Notes: generated from the letters alone by a model not told the origin. A stretch of DNA of 64,000 bases from Corynebacterium sp. HMSC08A12 (GCF_001807485.1 NZ_KV789189.1:60092-124091); one strand, 5' to 3'; positions 27,552 through 37,547 are shown, counted from the first letter of the stretch. Numbers and translations: made by a program.

Positions 27552-28201
27552 TTTGCCTCCTCCTTGGTCTTATCAGCGGCGTTGATGAAAGCGTTCAGTG
27601 CCTCCACGGAGAACACAACGTCGTCCGCGTTCAGAACGTCGTAGGTGTTCAGCTGGTCGTTGACCAGGGTGTGCACCTGCGGCAGGTTGTTCACGGACTT
27701 CCATGCGGTGACGTCTTCGCGGGTCAGGACAACCAGCACGGACTTGCGGTCCGTCAGACGCTCGATGAAAGCGCGTGCAGCCTTGGTGGACGGGGTCTGG
27801 CCCGGGACCAGCTCCTCGACCACGTGAATGCGGTCGTGACGCACGCGATCGGTCAGGGCGCCGCGCAAAGCAGCGGCCTTCATCTTCTTCGGAGTGCGCT
27901 GGGAGTAGTCACGCGGCTGCGGGCCGTGAACCGTGCCACCACCGGTGAAGTGGGGAGCGCGGATGGAGCCCTGACGTGCGCGACCGGTGCCCTTCTGGCG
28001 GAACGGCTTACGGCCACCGCCGGACACCTGGCCACGAGTCTTCGTAGCGTGGGTACCCTGACGCTTTGCTGCGAGCTGAGCGGTAACGACCTGGTGCATC
28101 AGTGCGACGCTGACCTCTGCATCGAAGATGGATGCGGGCAGCTCGACCGTGCCGTTGGTCTTACCGTCAGCGGTGTGGACATCAAGCTTTAGATTGCTCA
28201 T
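27548..28201 (-). CDS. rplD: 50S ribosomal protein L4
   Basis: A tunnel-constriction protein; in E. coli it also regulates the S10 operon. The extended loop [37 protein letters not shown] is well conserved. At 217 residues, it overlaps rplC and rplW by 4 nt each. Confidence 0.97.
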   Translation of the reverse strand: MSNLKLDVHTADGKTNGTVELPASIFDAEVSVALMHQVVTAQLAAKRQGTHATKTRGQVSGGGRKPFRQKGTGRARQGSIRAPHFTGGGTVHGPQPRDYSQRTPKKMKAAALRGALTDRVRHDRIHVVEELVPGQTPSTKAARAFIERLTDRKSVLVVLTREDVTAWKSVNNLPQVHTLVNDQLNTYDVLNADDVVFSVEALNAFINAADKTKEEAK

Positions 28202-28854
28202 GCGTGTGCACCGCCCTTCACTGCGGTCTTGACAACGACGAGACCGCCGTTGACACCCGGAACTGCACCCTTGATCAGGAGCAGGTTGGACTCTGCGTCG
28301 ACCTTGGCCAGCTTCAGGTTCTGCTGGGTAACGCGGTCGTTACCCATGCGGCCTGCCATGCGCTTGCCCTTGAACACGCGGCCGGGGGTGGCTGCCTGTC
28401 CGATGGAGCCCACGCGGCGGTGAGCGGCCTGGTTACCGTGAGCAGCACCCTGGCCGGCGAAGCCGTGGCGCTTCATGCCGCCGGCGTAGCCCTTGCCCTT
28501 GGTGGTGCCCGTCACGTCGACGAACTTGACATCGTTGAAGATGTCTACGGTGACGTCCTGGCCAACCTCGTAGCTGGATGCGTCTGCAACGCGGATCTCA
28601 GCAACGTGGCGGCGCGGAGTCACGCCAGCCTTCTTGAAGTGACCTGCGGCAGGCTTGTTTACCTTGCGCGGGTCGATCTCGCCGAAGGCGATCTGTACGG
28701 CCTCGTAGCCGTCGGTTTCCTTGGAACGCACCTGGGTTACGACACAGGGCCCAGCCTCGACGACGGTGACCGGTACAACACGGTTTTCCTCGTCGAAGAT
28801 CTGAGTCATGCCGAGCTTCTTGCCCAGGATGCCCTTGATCTCAATATCACTCAT
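28198..28854 (-). CDS. rplC: 50S ribosomal protein L3
   Basis: An early assembly protein reaching the peptidyl transferase centre. [23 protein letters not shown] and [21 protein letters not shown] are diagnostic. It has 218 residues and starts 46 nt after rpsJ. Confidence 0.97.
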   Translation of the reverse strand: MSDIEIKGILGKKLGMTQIFDEENRVVPVTVVEAGPCVVTQVRSKETDGYEAVQIAFGEIDPRKVNKPAAGHFKKAGVTPRRHVAEIRVADASSYEVGQDVTVDIFNDVKFVDVTGTTKGKGYAGGMKRHGFAGQGAAHGNQAAHRRVGSIGQAATPGRVFKGKRMAGRMGNDRVTQQNLKLAKVDAESNLLLIKGAVPGVNGGLVVVKTAVKGGAHA

Positions 28855-28900
28855 AGTTTCTCTTCCGCTGCCGTTTCAGTAGTTCAGACTCGTTTGCCGC

Positions 28901-29206
28901 TTACTGAATGTTGACGTCGACGCTGGCCGGAAGATCGATGCGCATGAGTGCGTCAACGGTCTTCGGGGTTGGGTCGAGAATGTCGATCAGACGCTTGTGC
29001 GTACGCATCTCAAAGTGCTCGCGCGAGTCCTTGTACTTGTGCGGAGAGCGGATGACGCAGTACACGTTCTTTTCAGTTGGCAGTGGCACTGGGCCGACAA
29101 CACGAGCGCCGGTACGGGTAACCGTCTCGACGATCTTCTTGGCAGAAGCGTCGATAGCCTCGTGATCGTAGGCCTTGAGCCTAATGCGGATCTTCTGTCC
29201 CGCCAC
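28901..29206 (-). CDS. rpsJ: 30S ribosomal protein S10
   Basis: A small-subunit head protein that also pairs with NusB in antitermination. [21 protein letters not shown] and [24 protein letters not shown] are canonical. It opens the S10 operon, whose upstream region (757 bp) is unusually long for this genome. Confidence 0.97.
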   Translation of the reverse strand: MAGQKIRIRLKAYDHEAIDASAKKIVETVTRTGARVVGPVPLPTEKNVYCVIRSPHKYKDSREHFEMRTHKRLIDILDPTPKTVDALMRIDLPASVDVNIQ

Positions 29207-29830
29207 GCTTGTCCTCTTCCTTCAAAGCGCTTCCCTGCTATTTAAAACAGCTGGTAGTCACGCTTCTTATCTGTCTTAGTCTTAACGCTGTCCGGCCTTG
29301 GGGCCTGGTCCAGTCGCCAGTGTCGCTTGTGTCTTACATTTACTTGTTTGTGCCATCGACGGATAGCGGGTCATTCGGTTTTAATGAACACACGCCATAC
29401 GCACTTGGTTTATCAAGTGATGTAACAACACCCGGTTCCCGCCCCTTTAGCTTGCTCCATGGCCGGATTCGTTTTACCGAGGCCTTATATACGAAATATA
29501 TGGAGTACAAGCTTGGAAACGTGTTCCGCGCCTTGTCGGAAGGGAATCCCTTCGCTTACTGCCGCTGTTCATTTACCATGCCCCATCCTCCGGCACCCGC
29601 GGTCGGGCGTGTCGCCTTTCCGCTTTTTAAGTACCGCACAGCAAAGCAGCCCCGCTGTGCTCCTTTCGGATCACTTTCGCGAGGTTCTTCACCGACGATG
29701 GATCATGCTCACTTCACCATCGACACCTTCTTGGTCCAGCCTCGCTGCTGCGCTGCTGGCCTCATGTGCCGTGTTAAAGCAACGTCAAGTATTCAACCAC
29801 ACCGGGCGCGCCGAAACCAAATCACTTCTG

Positions 29831-29851
29831 TCTTTTTCTTTTGGACGCCCC
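29831..29851 (-). repeat. GGGGCGTC motif upstream of rpsJ
   Basis: On the rpsJ strand GGGGCGTCCAAAAGAAAAAG is followed by GTGATTTGG, the same context as the rpsH and rplJ copies. Confidence 0.5.
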
Positions 29852-29935
29852 TACGCGCCGGTTACCTATTACTTCCGTAGCCCTTTGAGCACTAGAATCG
29901 CCACGTAAGTACAGACTTCACATGCATGGCCTTGA

Positions 29936-29956
29936 GGTGGCGTCACCTAAAGAAGG
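29936..29956 (+). repeat. GGCGTCACC motif at the 29964 gene
   Basis: GGTGGCGTCACCTAAAGAAGG immediately precedes the gene and supplies its ribosome-binding site (AAGGA). Confidence 0.45.
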
Positions 29957-29963
29957 AACAGTA

Positions 29964-30311
29964 ATGAGCGACTACCGCAACAACCCCGAATACCAGCGGC
30001 AACGGCGCGCCCTGGTGCGGAAACACCACCCCGACGCTGGAGGGACGGATGCCGAGCTGATCGACGCCCTGCGCGCCCTCGACGAGGCCTGGGACCGTCG
30101 CGCACGCCTGCGCCGCCAAGTCCGCGAGCACCGGCCGAGCTTCATATCCGAGGACAAGGCCGAGCAGGCGATGGACGTGGCCGAACAAGCCATGGGCGTG
30201 GCTGAGAACTTCGCCCGCAGCGCCGGACGCTTCGCCGGCAACCTCCGCCACACGCTGCTGCACAAGCTGCCGCAGGAGTTCCGGCGCGGCTACCGCGAGG
30301 GAGACAAGTAG
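29964..30311 (+). CDS. Small J-domain-like protein
   Basis: A 115-residue protein beginning NPEYQRQRRALVRKHHPDAGG, which is helix II and the HPD loop of a J domain (Hsp70 co-chaperone). Helix I and the rest of a full J domain are missing. The remainder is Arg/Glu-rich and helical, with a repeated AMDVAEQAMGVAE motif and a basic C-terminus. AAGGA at 29953 fixes the ATG at 29964; the frame extends to an upstream ATG at 29922 without a ribosome site. It is directly joined to the GntR gene, so the two probably act together. Function unknown. Confidence 0.7.
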   Translation: MSDYRNNPEYQRQRRALVRKHHPDAGGTDAELIDALRALDEAWDRRARLRRQVREHRPSFISEDKAEQAMDVAEQAMGVAENFARSAGRFAGNLRHTLLHKLPQEFRRGYREGDK

Positions 30312-31070
30312 ATGCCCACCCGATACGAACAGATCGCCCGGGAACTGCGCGAAGACATCCGCAACGGGCGCTTCCAGGTAGGCGAGCCCATCCCCAGCGA
30401 AAGAACCCTGGCCGACCGTTTCGACGTCGCTCCCGGCACCATGCGCCAGGCGCTGAATCAGCTGGTGGACGAAGGCACCCTCAGCTCTAAGCGGGGTGCG
30501 CGAAAGGTCGTGCTGCGCATGCCCGCCCGCTTCCCCGAGATCTCGAAGTTCCGCAGTTTCGCCCAGTGGGCCTACGGGCGCGGGCGCACCCCTGGCGGTC
30601 ACGTGATCCACCAGGAATGGGTCGAGCAGACCGATAAGGATGCCGAGTTGCTGCGCGTGCCCGCCGGCGAGAAAGTGCTGAAGGTGCTGCGAGTGCGCAC
30701 CATCGACGGCTCCCCCATCATGCTGGAGCGCACCCGCTACCCCGCCTGGGTCGGCGCCAAGGTCGAGCCGATGGATCCCACCTGCCCGTCTGTGACCAAC
30801 GAGCTGGCCTCCCGCCACAACATTCATTTCTTCGCCGCCGACAACGTGTTCTCCGCCGCTAAGGCCGGGGAAGTTGATGCGCGGTGGCTGCCCCTCGAGG
30901 CTGGCGATCCTGTTCTGGTACACCGGCGCCTGTCGCGCGATGCGAAGGGTACGCCGTTGGAGATGAGTGAGGATCGCTATATTGCGGACGCCCTCAGTAT
31001 CGCCGTGCCCACGTCTGGCAAGAACAACGTGCTCAGCTGGACTACGTTGAATCGCTTCCCCTGGGGATAG
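30312..31070 (+). CDS. GntR-family transcriptional regulator (HutC/UTRA type)
   Basis: The N-terminal winged helix-turn-helix (about residues 1-70; REDIRNGRFQVGEPIPSERTLADRFDVAPGTMRQAL) is typical of GntR. The C-terminal UTRA effector domain (about 95-240) contains the family features LLRVPAGEKVLKVLRVRTIDGSPIMLERTRYPA. UTRA regulators usually sense small metabolites such as sugars or amino acids; the ligand here is unknown. The ATG follows the stop codon of the upstream gene without a gap. Confidence 0.88.
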   Translation: MPTRYEQIARELREDIRNGRFQVGEPIPSERTLADRFDVAPGTMRQALNQLVDEGTLSSKRGARKVVLRMPARFPEISKFRSFAQWAYGRGRTPGGHVIHQEWVEQTDKDAELLRVPAGEKVLKVLRVRTIDGSPIMLERTRYPAWVGAKVEPMDPTCPSVTNELASRHNIHFFAADNVFSAAKAGEVDARWLPLEAGDPVLVHRRLSRDAKGTPLEMSEDRYIADALSIAVPTSGKNNVLSWTTLNRFPWG

Positions 31071-31111
31071 TTCCAGGACCGGTCCGGGGGCTAGCTCTCC
31101 AGGACATGCAG

Positions 31112-31146
31112 AAGGCCCCGGACTCCTTGAAGGAGCCCGGGGCCTT
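31112..31146. terminator. Bidirectional hairpin between the GntR gene and tuf
   Basis: AAGGCCCCGG pairs with CCGGGGCCTT, with CTCCTT/AAGGAG inside. The symmetric arms would serve both convergent genes. Confidence 0.75.
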
Positions 31147-31197
31147 GAACCGTTTAGCGCCTAAAGCGCTAAGCGGTGATCATGTGAGTAGTTAAAA

Positions 31198-32388
31198 CTA
31201 CTTGTTGATCTTGGTAACGCGACCAGCGCCGACGGTGCGGCCACCCTCACGGATAGCGAAGCGCAGGCCCTCGTCCATAGCAACCGGCTGGATCAGGGTG
31301 ACGGACATGTCAACGTTGTCGCCCGGCATAACCATCTCGGTGCCCTCCGGCAGCTTCACAACACCGGTAACGTCGGTGGTGCGGAAGTAGAACTGCGGAC
31401 GGTAGTTGTCGAAGAACGGGGTGTGGCGGCCGCCCTCGTCCTTGGACAGAACGTAGACGGAGCCCTCGAACTCGGTGTGCGGGGTGTAAGCGCCCGGCTT
31501 AGCAACGATCTGACCACGCTCAACATCTTCGCGCTTCAGGCCACGCAGCAGCAGTGCGGCGTTGTCGCCAGCCTCTGCGGTGTCCAGCAGCTTGTTGAAC
31601 ATCTCGATGGAGGTAACGGTGGTCTTGGTGGACTTCTCGCGGATGCCCAGGATCTCGACCTCGTCGTTCAGGTTCAGGACGCCACGCTCAACACGGCCGG
31701 TAACAACGGTACCGCGGCCGGTAATGGTGAAGATGTCCTCAACCGGCATCAGGAACGGCTTGTCGGTCTCGCGCTCCGGATCCGGGATGGAGTTGTCGCA
31801 AGCCTCCATGAGCTCCAGGATCTGCTTAGCCCACTTCTCGTCGCCCTCCAGGGCCTTCAGTGCGGAGATGTGAACAACAGGTGCTTCCTCGTCGAAGTCC
31901 TGCTCAGCCAGCAGCTCGCGGACCTCCATCTCGACGAGCTCCAGCAGCTCCTCATCGTCAACCATGTCGCACTTGTTCAGTGCAACCAGGATGTACGGAA
32001 CGCCAACCTGGCGAGCCAGCAGAACGTGCTCACGGGTCTGCGGCATCGGGCCATCGGTTGCAGCAACAACCAGGATGGCGCCGTCCATCTGAGCAGCACC
32101 GGTGATCATGTTCTTGATGTAGTCAGCGTGGCCCGGAGCGTCAACGTGAGCGTAGTGGCGCTTCTCGGTCTCGTACTCAACGTGGGAGATGTTGATCGTG
32201 ATGCCACGCTCCTTCTCCTCCGGCGCCTTATCGATGGCGTCGAAAGCGAAGGACTTGTTGGCCTCGGGGAATGCGTCAGCCAGAACCTTGGTGATCGCGG
32301 CAGTGGTGGTGGTCTTGCCGTGGTCGACGTGACCAATGGTGCCGATGTTTACGTGCGGCTTGGAACGCTCGAACTTAGCCTTCGCCAC
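31198..32388 (-). CDS. tuf: Elongation factor Tu
   Basis: The GTPase that delivers aminoacyl-tRNA. G1 [11 protein letters not shown]3 DAPGH and G4 NKCDM are intact in the first ~140 residues, and domains II and III are complete (396 residues). AGGAGG lies ahead of the start (32395-32402 region). A 463-bp gap with a hairpin separates it from fusA, so it has its own promoter. Confidence 0.98.
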   Translation of the reverse strand: MAKAKFERSKPHVNIGTIGHVDHGKTTTTAAITKVLADAFPEANKSFAFDAIDKAPEEKERGITINISHVEYETEKRHYAHVDAPGHADYIKNMITGAAQMDGAILVVAATDGPMPQTREHVLLARQVGVPYILVALNKCDMVDDEELLELVEMEVRELLAEQDFDEEAPVVHISALKALEGDEKWAKQILELMEACDNSIPDPERETDKPFLMPVEDIFTITGRGTVVTGRVERGVLNLNDEVEILGIREKSTKTTVTSIEMFNKLLDTAEAGDNAALLLRGLKREDVERGQIVAKPGAYTPHTEFEGSVYVLSKDEGGRHTPFFDNYRPQFYFRTTDVTGVVKLPEGTEMVMPGDNVDMSVTLIQPVAMDEGLRFAIREGGRTVGAGRVTKINK

Positions 32389-32654
32389 TTTGTGTCCTCC
32401 TGGACTGCTCGGTGGCTACGACTCTCGCAGCCACATTAACTTTTATTTCCAACCAGTTGCTTCCCCGCAGTTTACGGTTCGCCCACTGGCTAGTTTTCTT
32501 ACTTCTTGCCGAATATCAGATTATCCGTGTAACGAACATCTTCGCCTCGACTTTGTACTTCGAGGCCAGTCGCGCTACACGCGAACTGGGTAACGGCCAG
32601 CACACCGCATCCTACGTCACTTTTGCCATGTAGAAAAATTTGCCTCTGGGAGCA

Positions 32655-32714
32655 AACCTAAAATCCCACGAACATTGGGGTAATCAAGTTTTCTATGTGG
32701 TTGTTTATTGACGC
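32655..32714 (-). promoter_or_regulatory. Candidate tuf promoter with GCGTCAATAAAC motif
   Basis: On the minus strand GCGTCAATAAACAA stands 40 nt ahead of TAGGTT (32655-32660), leaving a leader of about 260 nt. Confidence 0.4.
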
Positions 32715-32776
32715 AGGGCTACGCCGTGCTGACCCCTACCCCGCAAGGCTCTTGGGCCCGTGATGTTCCCGCGACA

Positions 32777-32798
32777 GGCGCCCGGGGTGGTGGGCGCC
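32777..32798 (-). terminator. Hairpin downstream of fusA
   Basis: GGCGCCC and GGGCGCC pair across eight bases, 53-74 nt after the fusA stop. The T-run is absent. Confidence 0.55.
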
Positions 32799-32801
32799 CG
32801 A

Positions 32802-32817
32802 GGGGGCGTCACAAAGC
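32802..32817 (+). repeat. GGGGCGTCA motif at fusA end
   Basis: GGGGGCGTCACAAAGC lies between the fusA stop and the following hairpin, as in the copy at map. Confidence 0.5.
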
Positions 32818-32851
32818 TAAAGGAACCTTGCTTGGGGTCTTGCTTTAAGGG

Positions 32852-34966
32852 TTAAGCGTTGCCGCCAGTGCGCTCCGCGATGATCTCGGATGCGACGTTG
32901 GTCGGAACCTCGCCGTAGGAGTCGAAGATCATGGAGAAGTTCGCACGACCGGCGGTGCGGGAACGCAGGTCGCCGATGTAGCCGAACATCTCGGACAGCG
33001 GCACCTTAGCCTTGACAAGCTTGGCGCCGGCGCGGTCGTCCATGGAGGAAACCTGGCCACGGCGGGAGTTGATGTCGCCGATGACGTCGCCCATGTACTC
33101 CTCAGGGGTGATGACCTCAACGGCCATCAGCGGCTCCAGCAGAACCGGCTTTGCCTTGGCAACAGCTTCCTTCAGTGCCTGGGAACCAGCCAGCTTGAAG
33201 GCCATCTCGGAGGAGTCAACCTCGTGGTAAGCACCATCCAGCAGGGTGGCCTTGATGTTCACCAGCGGGAAGCCAGCCAAGTAGCCGTACTGCATAGCGT
33301 CCTGGATACCGGCATCGACAGACGGGATGTACTCCTTCGGCACGCGGCCACCGGTGACCTCGTTGACGAACTCGTAGGTCTGGTCGGAGCCCTCTTCCGG
33401 CTCGTAAGGCTCGAGCGCGATGATGACGCGCGCGAACTGACCGGAACCACCAGTCTGCTTCTTGTGGGTGTACTCCAGCTTCTCGACCGGCTTGCGGATG
33501 GTCTCGCGGTAAGCAACCTGCGGGTTACCAATGTTCGCCTCGACCTTGAACTCGCGGCGCATGCGGTCAACCAGAACGTCCAGGTGCAGCTCGCCCATAC
33601 CGCCGATGACGGTCTGGCCGGTCTCCTCGTCCAGCTTGACGGTGAAGGTCGGGTCCTCTTCCGCCAGCTTCTGAATGGCGGTACCCAGCTTCTCCTGGTC
33701 GGACTTGGTCTTCGGCTCGATGGCCACCTCGATCACCGGATCCGGGAAGTCCATGGACTCCAGGATGACCGGATCCTGAGCGTCACACAGGGTGTCGCCC
33801 GTGGTGGTGTCCTTCAGACCGATGAAGGCGTAGATGTGGCCAGCGGATGCGCGATCCACCGGCTGCTCCTTGTTGGAGTGCATCTGGAACAGCTTACCGA
33901 CGCGCTCCTTCTTGTCCTTGGTGGAGTTCGTGATCTGTGCACCGGACTCCACGGAACCGGAGTACACGCGAACATAGGTCAGCTTGCCGAAGAACGGGTG
34001 AACGGCAACCTTGAACGCCAGAGCAGAGAACGGCTCGTCCTTGGACGGCTTACGCAGCTTCTCGGCCTCCGCATCCTTCGGATCGTGGCCGACGATGGAG
34101 CCGACATCCATCGGGTTCGGCAGGAAGTCGATCACAGCGTCCAGCATCGGCTGGATGCCCTTGTTCTTGTAGGCGGAGCCACAGTAAACCGGGTAGACCT
34201 CAGAGTTGATGGTCAGCTTACGGATCTGTGCCTTCAGCTCGTCGACGGTGATTTCCTCACCGGCGAAGTAGCGCTCCATCAGCTCTTCATCAGACTCAGC
34301 AACGGTCTCGATGAGCTTCTCGCGGTACTCCTCAGCCTTCTCCTTCAGATCCTCCGGGATCTCTTCGTAGGTCGGCTCGGTACCGATCTCGACCTTGCCG
34401 CGCCAGGTCAGGGCGCGCATGTTCAGCAGGTCGACGATACCGTCGAAATCATCCTCGGCACCGATCGGCAGCGCCATCACCAGAGGCTTTGCACCCAGGC
34501 GGTCGATGATGGTCTGCACGGTGTAGTAGAAGTCCGCACCCAGCTTGTCCATCTTGTTGACGAAGCAGATACGCGGAACGTCGTACTTGGTTGCCTGGCG
34601 CCAGACCTGCTCGGACTGCGGCTCCACGCCCTCCTTGGCGTCGAACACAGCAACAGCACCGTCCAGAACACGCAGGGAACGCTCCACCTCAACGGTGAAG
34701 TCCACGTGACCCGGGGTGTCGATGATGTTGATCTGGTTGCCTTCCCAGAAACAGGTGGTCGCGGCGGAAGTAATGGTAATTCCGCGCTCCTTCTCCTGCT
34801 CCATCCAGTCCATCGTGGAGGCGCCATCGTGGGTCTCACCGACCTTACGGTTGATGCCGGTGTAGAAAAGGATGCGCTCCGTGGTGGTGGTCTTACCAGC
34901 ATCGATGTGCGCCATGATGCCGATGTTGCGGACCTTCTTCAGGTCGGTCAACGCTTCAAGTGCCAC
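32852..34966 (-). CDS. fusA: Elongation factor G
   Basis: The translocation GTPase. G1 [11 protein letters not shown]3 DTPGHVDF and G4 NKMDK are intact, and the five-domain length of 704 residues is normal. It is separated from rpsG by a strong terminator and from tuf by another hairpin, unlike the single str operon of many bacteria. Confidence 0.98.
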   Translation of the reverse strand: MALEALTDLKKVRNIGIMAHIDAGKTTTTERILFYTGINRKVGETHDGASTMDWMEQEKERGITITSAATTCFWEGNQINIIDTPGHVDFTVEVERSLRVLDGAVAVFDAKEGVEPQSEQVWRQATKYDVPRICFVNKMDKLGADFYYTVQTIIDRLGAKPLVMALPIGAEDDFDGIVDLLNMRALTWRGKVEIGTEPTYEEIPEDLKEKAEEYREKLIETVAESDEELMERYFAGEEITVDELKAQIRKLTINSEVYPVYCGSAYKNKGIQPMLDAVIDFLPNPMDVGSIVGHDPKDAEAEKLRKPSKDEPFSALAFKVAVHPFFGKLTYVRVYSGSVESGAQITNSTKDKKERVGKLFQMHSNKEQPVDRASAGHIYAFIGLKDTTTGDTLCDAQDPVILESMDFPDPVIEVAIEPKTKSDQEKLGTAIQKLAEEDPTFTVKLDEETGQTVIGGMGELHLDVLVDRMRREFKVEANIGNPQVAYRETIRKPVEKLEYTHKKQTGGSGQFARVIIALEPYEPEEGSDQTYEFVNEVTGGRVPKEYIPSVDAGIQDAMQYGYLAGFPLVNIKATLLDGAYHEVDSSEMAFKLAGSQALKEAVAKAKPVLLEPLMAVEVITPEEYMGDVIGDINSRRGQVSSMDDRAGAKLVKAKVPLSEMFGYIGDLRSRTAGRANFSMIFDSYGEVPTNVASEIIAERTGGNA

Positions 34967-35082
34967 TGGGTTACCCCGCTCATTTCGTTGTTGAGCGACT
35001 TGGCCGGAACTTCCATGTTGTTCACATTGTTGTTCTTCAAGTGCTTTAAAAAGCCCCGCAAGCCGCAGGCGATTATGTACTC

Positions 35083-35137
35083 GTTCTATTGTGCCAGCTT
35101 TGTGCCGTCACGTCGCGTCGAGGGTTTATTGACGCCC
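35083..35137 (-). promoter_or_regulatory. Candidate fusA promoter with GGGCGTCAATAAA motif
   Basis: On the minus strand GGGCGTCAATAAACC precedes TAGAAC (35083-35088) by about 35 nt; a second possible -10 (CATAAT) follows at 35072-35077. Confidence 0.4.
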
Positions 35138-35155
35138 TCACGCGGTCAATAAAAA
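35123..35155. repeat. Inverted pair of the GTCAATAAA motif
   Basis: TTTATTGACGCCCTCACGCG and the facing GGTCAATAAA form a palindrome directly after the rpsG terminator. One arm serves as the T-rich tail of that terminator. Confidence 0.6.
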
Positions 35156-35202
35156 CTATAGCCCCACTACCCCGATATGAAGTTTGGGCGGTGAGGCTAT
35201 AG
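35151..35202 (-). terminator. Terminator of rpsL-rpsG
   Basis: CTATAGCC pairs with GGCTATAG, closing a larger CACCGCCC/GGGGTAGTG structure, and the minus strand continues TTTTTATTG. Confidence 0.85.
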
Positions 35203-35210
35203 AGCCGCTG

Positions 35211-35681
35211 CTACCAGCGGTAGTGGGCGAAGGCGCGGTTGGCCTCTGCCATCTTGTGAGTGTCTTCGCGACGCTTCACGGATGCACCCAGGCCGTTGGA
35301 TGCGTCCAGGATCTCGTTGGCGAGACGTTCGGTCATGGTGTTCTCACGACGCTGACGGGTGAAGGTCACCAGCCAACGCAGTGCCAGAGTGGTGGAACGG
35401 CCGGGGCGAACCTCAACCGGAACCTGGTAGGTAGCGCCACCAACACGGCGGGAGCGAACCTCAAGAGCCGGCTTGACGTTGTCGAGAGCCTTCTTCAGGG
35501 TGAGGATCGGATCGGTGCCGGTCTTCTCGCGGCACTGCTCCAGTGCGCCATAGACGATGCGCTCTGCGGTGGACTTCTTACCGTCAAGGAGAACCTTGTT
35601 CACCAGCTGGGAGACGAGAACGTCGCCGTAAACTGGATCCTTGACTAGCTGTCGGGAAGGTGCTGGACCCTTACGTGGCAT
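35211..35681 (-). CDS. rpsG: 30S ribosomal protein S7
   Basis: This nucleates assembly of the 30S head. [31 protein letters not shown] and the [16 protein letters not shown] motif are diagnostic. It has 156 residues and starts 3 nt after rpsL. Confidence 0.97.
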   Translation of the reverse strand: MPRKGPAPSRQLVKDPVYGDVLVSQLVNKVLLDGKKSTAERIVYGALEQCREKTGTDPILTLKKALDNVKPALEVRSRRVGGATYQVPVEVRPGRSTTLALRWLVTFTRQRRENTMTERLANEILDASNGLGASVKRREDTHKMAEANRAFAHYRW

Positions 35682-35684
35682 TGT

Positions 35685-36056
35685 TTACTTCTCCTTCTTA
35701 GCGCCGTAGCGGGAACGTGCCTGCTTGCGGTCCTTGACACCCTGGGTGTCGAGGGAACCACGCACGATCTTGTAACGAACACCCGGGAGGTCCTTCACAC
35801 GACCACCGCGGACGAGCACCATGGAGTGCTCCTGCAGGTTGTGGCCCTCACCCGGGATGTAGGCGGAAACCTCGATACCGGAGGTCAGGCGAACACGGGC
35901 AACCTTACGCAGTGCGGAGTTCGGCTTCTTCGGAGTGGTGGTGTACACGCGGGTGCACACGCCACGGCGCTGCGGGGAGCCCTTCAGGGCTGCCGTGGCA
36001 ACCTCGGACTTCTTGCTGTGGCGGCCCTTGCGGACCAGCTGCTGAATAGTTGGCAT
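35685..36056 (-). CDS. rpsL: 30S ribosomal protein S12
   Basis: The decoding-fidelity protein. I chose the ATG at 36056 ([12 protein letters not shown]), which gives the usual 123 residues; the longer frame upstream is not conserved. The streptomycin-related lysines are wild type: the first in [13 protein letters not shown] and the second in [13 protein letters not shown]. Confidence 0.97.
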   Translation of the reverse strand: MPTIQQLVRKGRHSKKSEVATAALKGSPQRRGVCTRVYTTTPKKPNSALRKVARVRLTSGIEVSAYIPGEGHNLQEHSMVLVRGGRVKDLPGVRYKIVRGSLDTQGVKDRKQARSRYGAKKEK

Positions 36057-36339
36057 AGATGAACTTTCTTTCGGTTCTTTTCGGTGCAGTTGCGCAGTAC
36101 CGCCACTTCGGAAGTGGCCGCCCTGCGGGTTGAGCATCTGTAGCTTGAGGATCTCAAAAGGATCTGCACACACGAAAAATAAGGGGCTCTTCCTTACGGG
36201 GCCTCTTCCGTGGTGTATCACCCCACGCAATAACGTGGAGATCCCTGCATCGCACCCCAGCTGCACAACCGGCCTGCGCTAACTCGGTTAGCTAGTGGCC
36301 GTCACTGCACCAGCGGAGACAATACAATCTACGCCGGTC

Positions 36340-36368
36340 AGATTACAGCACGGTGCGTGAGAAACCAA
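36340..36368 (-). promoter_or_regulatory. rpsL promoter
   Basis: On the minus strand -35 TTGGTT (36363-36368) and -10 TAATCT (36340-36345) are spaced 17 nt apart. Confidence 0.6.
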
Positions 36369-36413
36369 AATGAGGTTGGATTTCGAAATTAAGGATCCGG
36401 CGACCGCCGTTCA

Positions 36414-36422
36414 TGTTAGATT
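36414..36422 (+). promoter_or_regulatory. Extended -10 of the 36479 gene
   Basis: TGTTAGATT gives an extended -10 about 57 nt ahead of the ATG. No clear -35 is present. Confidence 0.4.
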
Positions 36423-36478
36423 TAGTTTTGCCACAGAAACCTCTGTATGGCGTTCCTTCTAACTTTAAGGATGGCCCG

Positions 36479-37507
36479 ATGAAGAGCCTTCGCATTAACC
36501 GCGGTGTTGTCGCCGGCGCAGCCGCAATATCCCTTCTACTCTCGGCTACCGGTGTAGCCGCTCCTTCTCTGCTACCACAGGCAACTGCGCAGTCCACCAG
36601 TAAGAACTTGTCGCTGAAATGCACTTACAACGCACTCGGCGAGAAGACGGCTGAGACTAGCAACACAGTAACTGTCGATATGCCTAATGAAGTTGAGACT
36701 GGAAAAGACATTCCGGTGAACGTTACAACCGGTGAGACAAAGATCTCCAACTTCCTGTTTGGGGCGGTTAAGAGTGTCAATGCGAAAGACAGCACTGTGC
36801 GTCTGCAAGTTTCTCCAAATGCAGAACTTGTCGGTTCTCCACAGGGAGTGACCCTAGCAAATGGCGTTCTGAGCATATCGAACGTTCTCTCTGCGTCGAA
36901 GACTAGTAAGAATGAAATCACAGTCACCGCGAAGCCAGTTGCCTTCTCGCTACGTTCCAAGGATGGGCAGAAGGTCACCATTGGCGCCCCGGACAACATC
37001 ATCAGCCTGACCATGGGTACTAGTTCTGGTCTGGCGCCTACGGTGCCAACTAACTGTATGACCACTCCCGTGCAGCTGAATGAAACCAACGTTAAGGCAG
37101 CTCCTGCCCCGGAACCAGAGCCGAACCCCGAACCGAATCCGAAGCCTCAACCAGATCCGGAGCCGAACCCCGAACCAAATCCAGAGCCTCAACCAGATCC
37201 AGAGCCGAACCCCGAACCAAATCCGGAAGACCCAGGTAAGCCGGAGGATCCCCAGCCGAAGCCGGAGGATCCAAACAAGCCGGAGCCGGAGGATCCAGGC
37301 AAGCCAGAAGACCCAGGCAAGCCGGAAAACCCAGGGTCGTCGCCTAGCGGCTCTTCCAAGGAAGGCATTCTTTCCTTCTTCCAGAAGATTTTCGGCATCG
37401 ACAAGTCGGATGAGGGAAAGGAAACCCAGAAGACTTTCTGGCTCTCCCTCTTCGGAGCCGGGGTTCTGGGAGTCCTGATTTCTTGCGTGATGAAGTTCTT
37501 CCACTAG
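36479..37507 (+). CDS. Secreted, membrane-anchored Pro-Glu-rich surface protein
   Basis: The ATG at 36479 follows AAGGA at 8 nt. A signal peptide (residues 1-37, ending near ATAQ) is followed by a ~175-residue beta-rich domain beginning LKCTYNALGEKTAETSNTV. It has one Cys near the start and one near the end (TNCMTTPVQ), suggesting a disulphide. It resembles the small actinobacterial secreted domains of DUF6801 type, but that is a weak match by eye. Residues ~213-300 are PEPNPEPNP and EDPGKPEDP repeats, a wall-spanning stalk. The C-terminus has a membrane helix (FWLSLFGAGVLGVLISCVM) and a short basic end, without LPXTG. Likely a cell-surface protein; function unknown. Confidence 0.8.
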   Translation: MKSLRINRGVVAGAAAISLLLSATGVAAPSLLPQATAQSTSKNLSLKCTYNALGEKTAETSNTVTVDMPNEVETGKDIPVNVTTGETKISNFLFGAVKSVNAKDSTVRLQVSPNAELVGSPQGVTLANGVLSISNVLSASKTSKNEITVTAKPVAFSLRSKDGQKVTIGAPDNIISLTMGTSSGLAPTVPTNCMTTPVQLNETNVKAAPAPEPEPNPEPNPKPQPDPEPNPEPNPEPQPDPEPNPEPNPEDPGKPEDPQPKPEDPNKPEPEDPGKPEDPGKPENPGSSPSGSSKEGILSFFQKIFGIDKSDEGKETQKTFWLSLFGAGVLGVLISCVMKFFH

Positions 37508-37547
37508 AACCAGAGCGAAGACATCGGGATGGCCTACAATCATCCCG

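Larger units (their letters stand above)
29207..29963. other. 757-bp divergent region upstream of rpsJ
   Basis: I see no convincing gene. It includes a minus-strand promoter candidate (TTGTAC at 29505-29510 and TATAAG at 29484-29489, spacing 15), a GGGGCGTC motif at 29831-29851 followed by GTGATTTGG, and the start signals of the plus-strand gene at 29964. The S10-operon promoter is probably far upstream, leaving a leader of several hundred nt. Confidence 0.45.
32389..32851. other. fusA-tuf intergenic region
   Basis: This contains the fusA hairpin, two copies of the GGCGTCA motif facing opposite ways (32701 and 32802) and a tuf promoter candidate. No gene. Confidence 0.55.
36057..36478. other. 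Divergent region between rpsL and the surface-protein gene
   Basis: This carries an rpsL leader of ~280 nt with a palindromic GCCACTTCGGAAGTGGC hairpin (36102-36118), the rpsL promoter and the promoter of the 36479 gene. No GGCGTCA motif was found upstream of rpsL. Confidence 0.55.

Noticed and set aside
29209..29908. Open frames in the rpsJ upstream region
   Set aside because: They lack ribosome sites, use rare-looking codons and show no domain; treated as non-coding.
33224..35152. 642-residue open frame antisense to fusA
   Set aside because: A shadow of fusA, without any start signal or domain.
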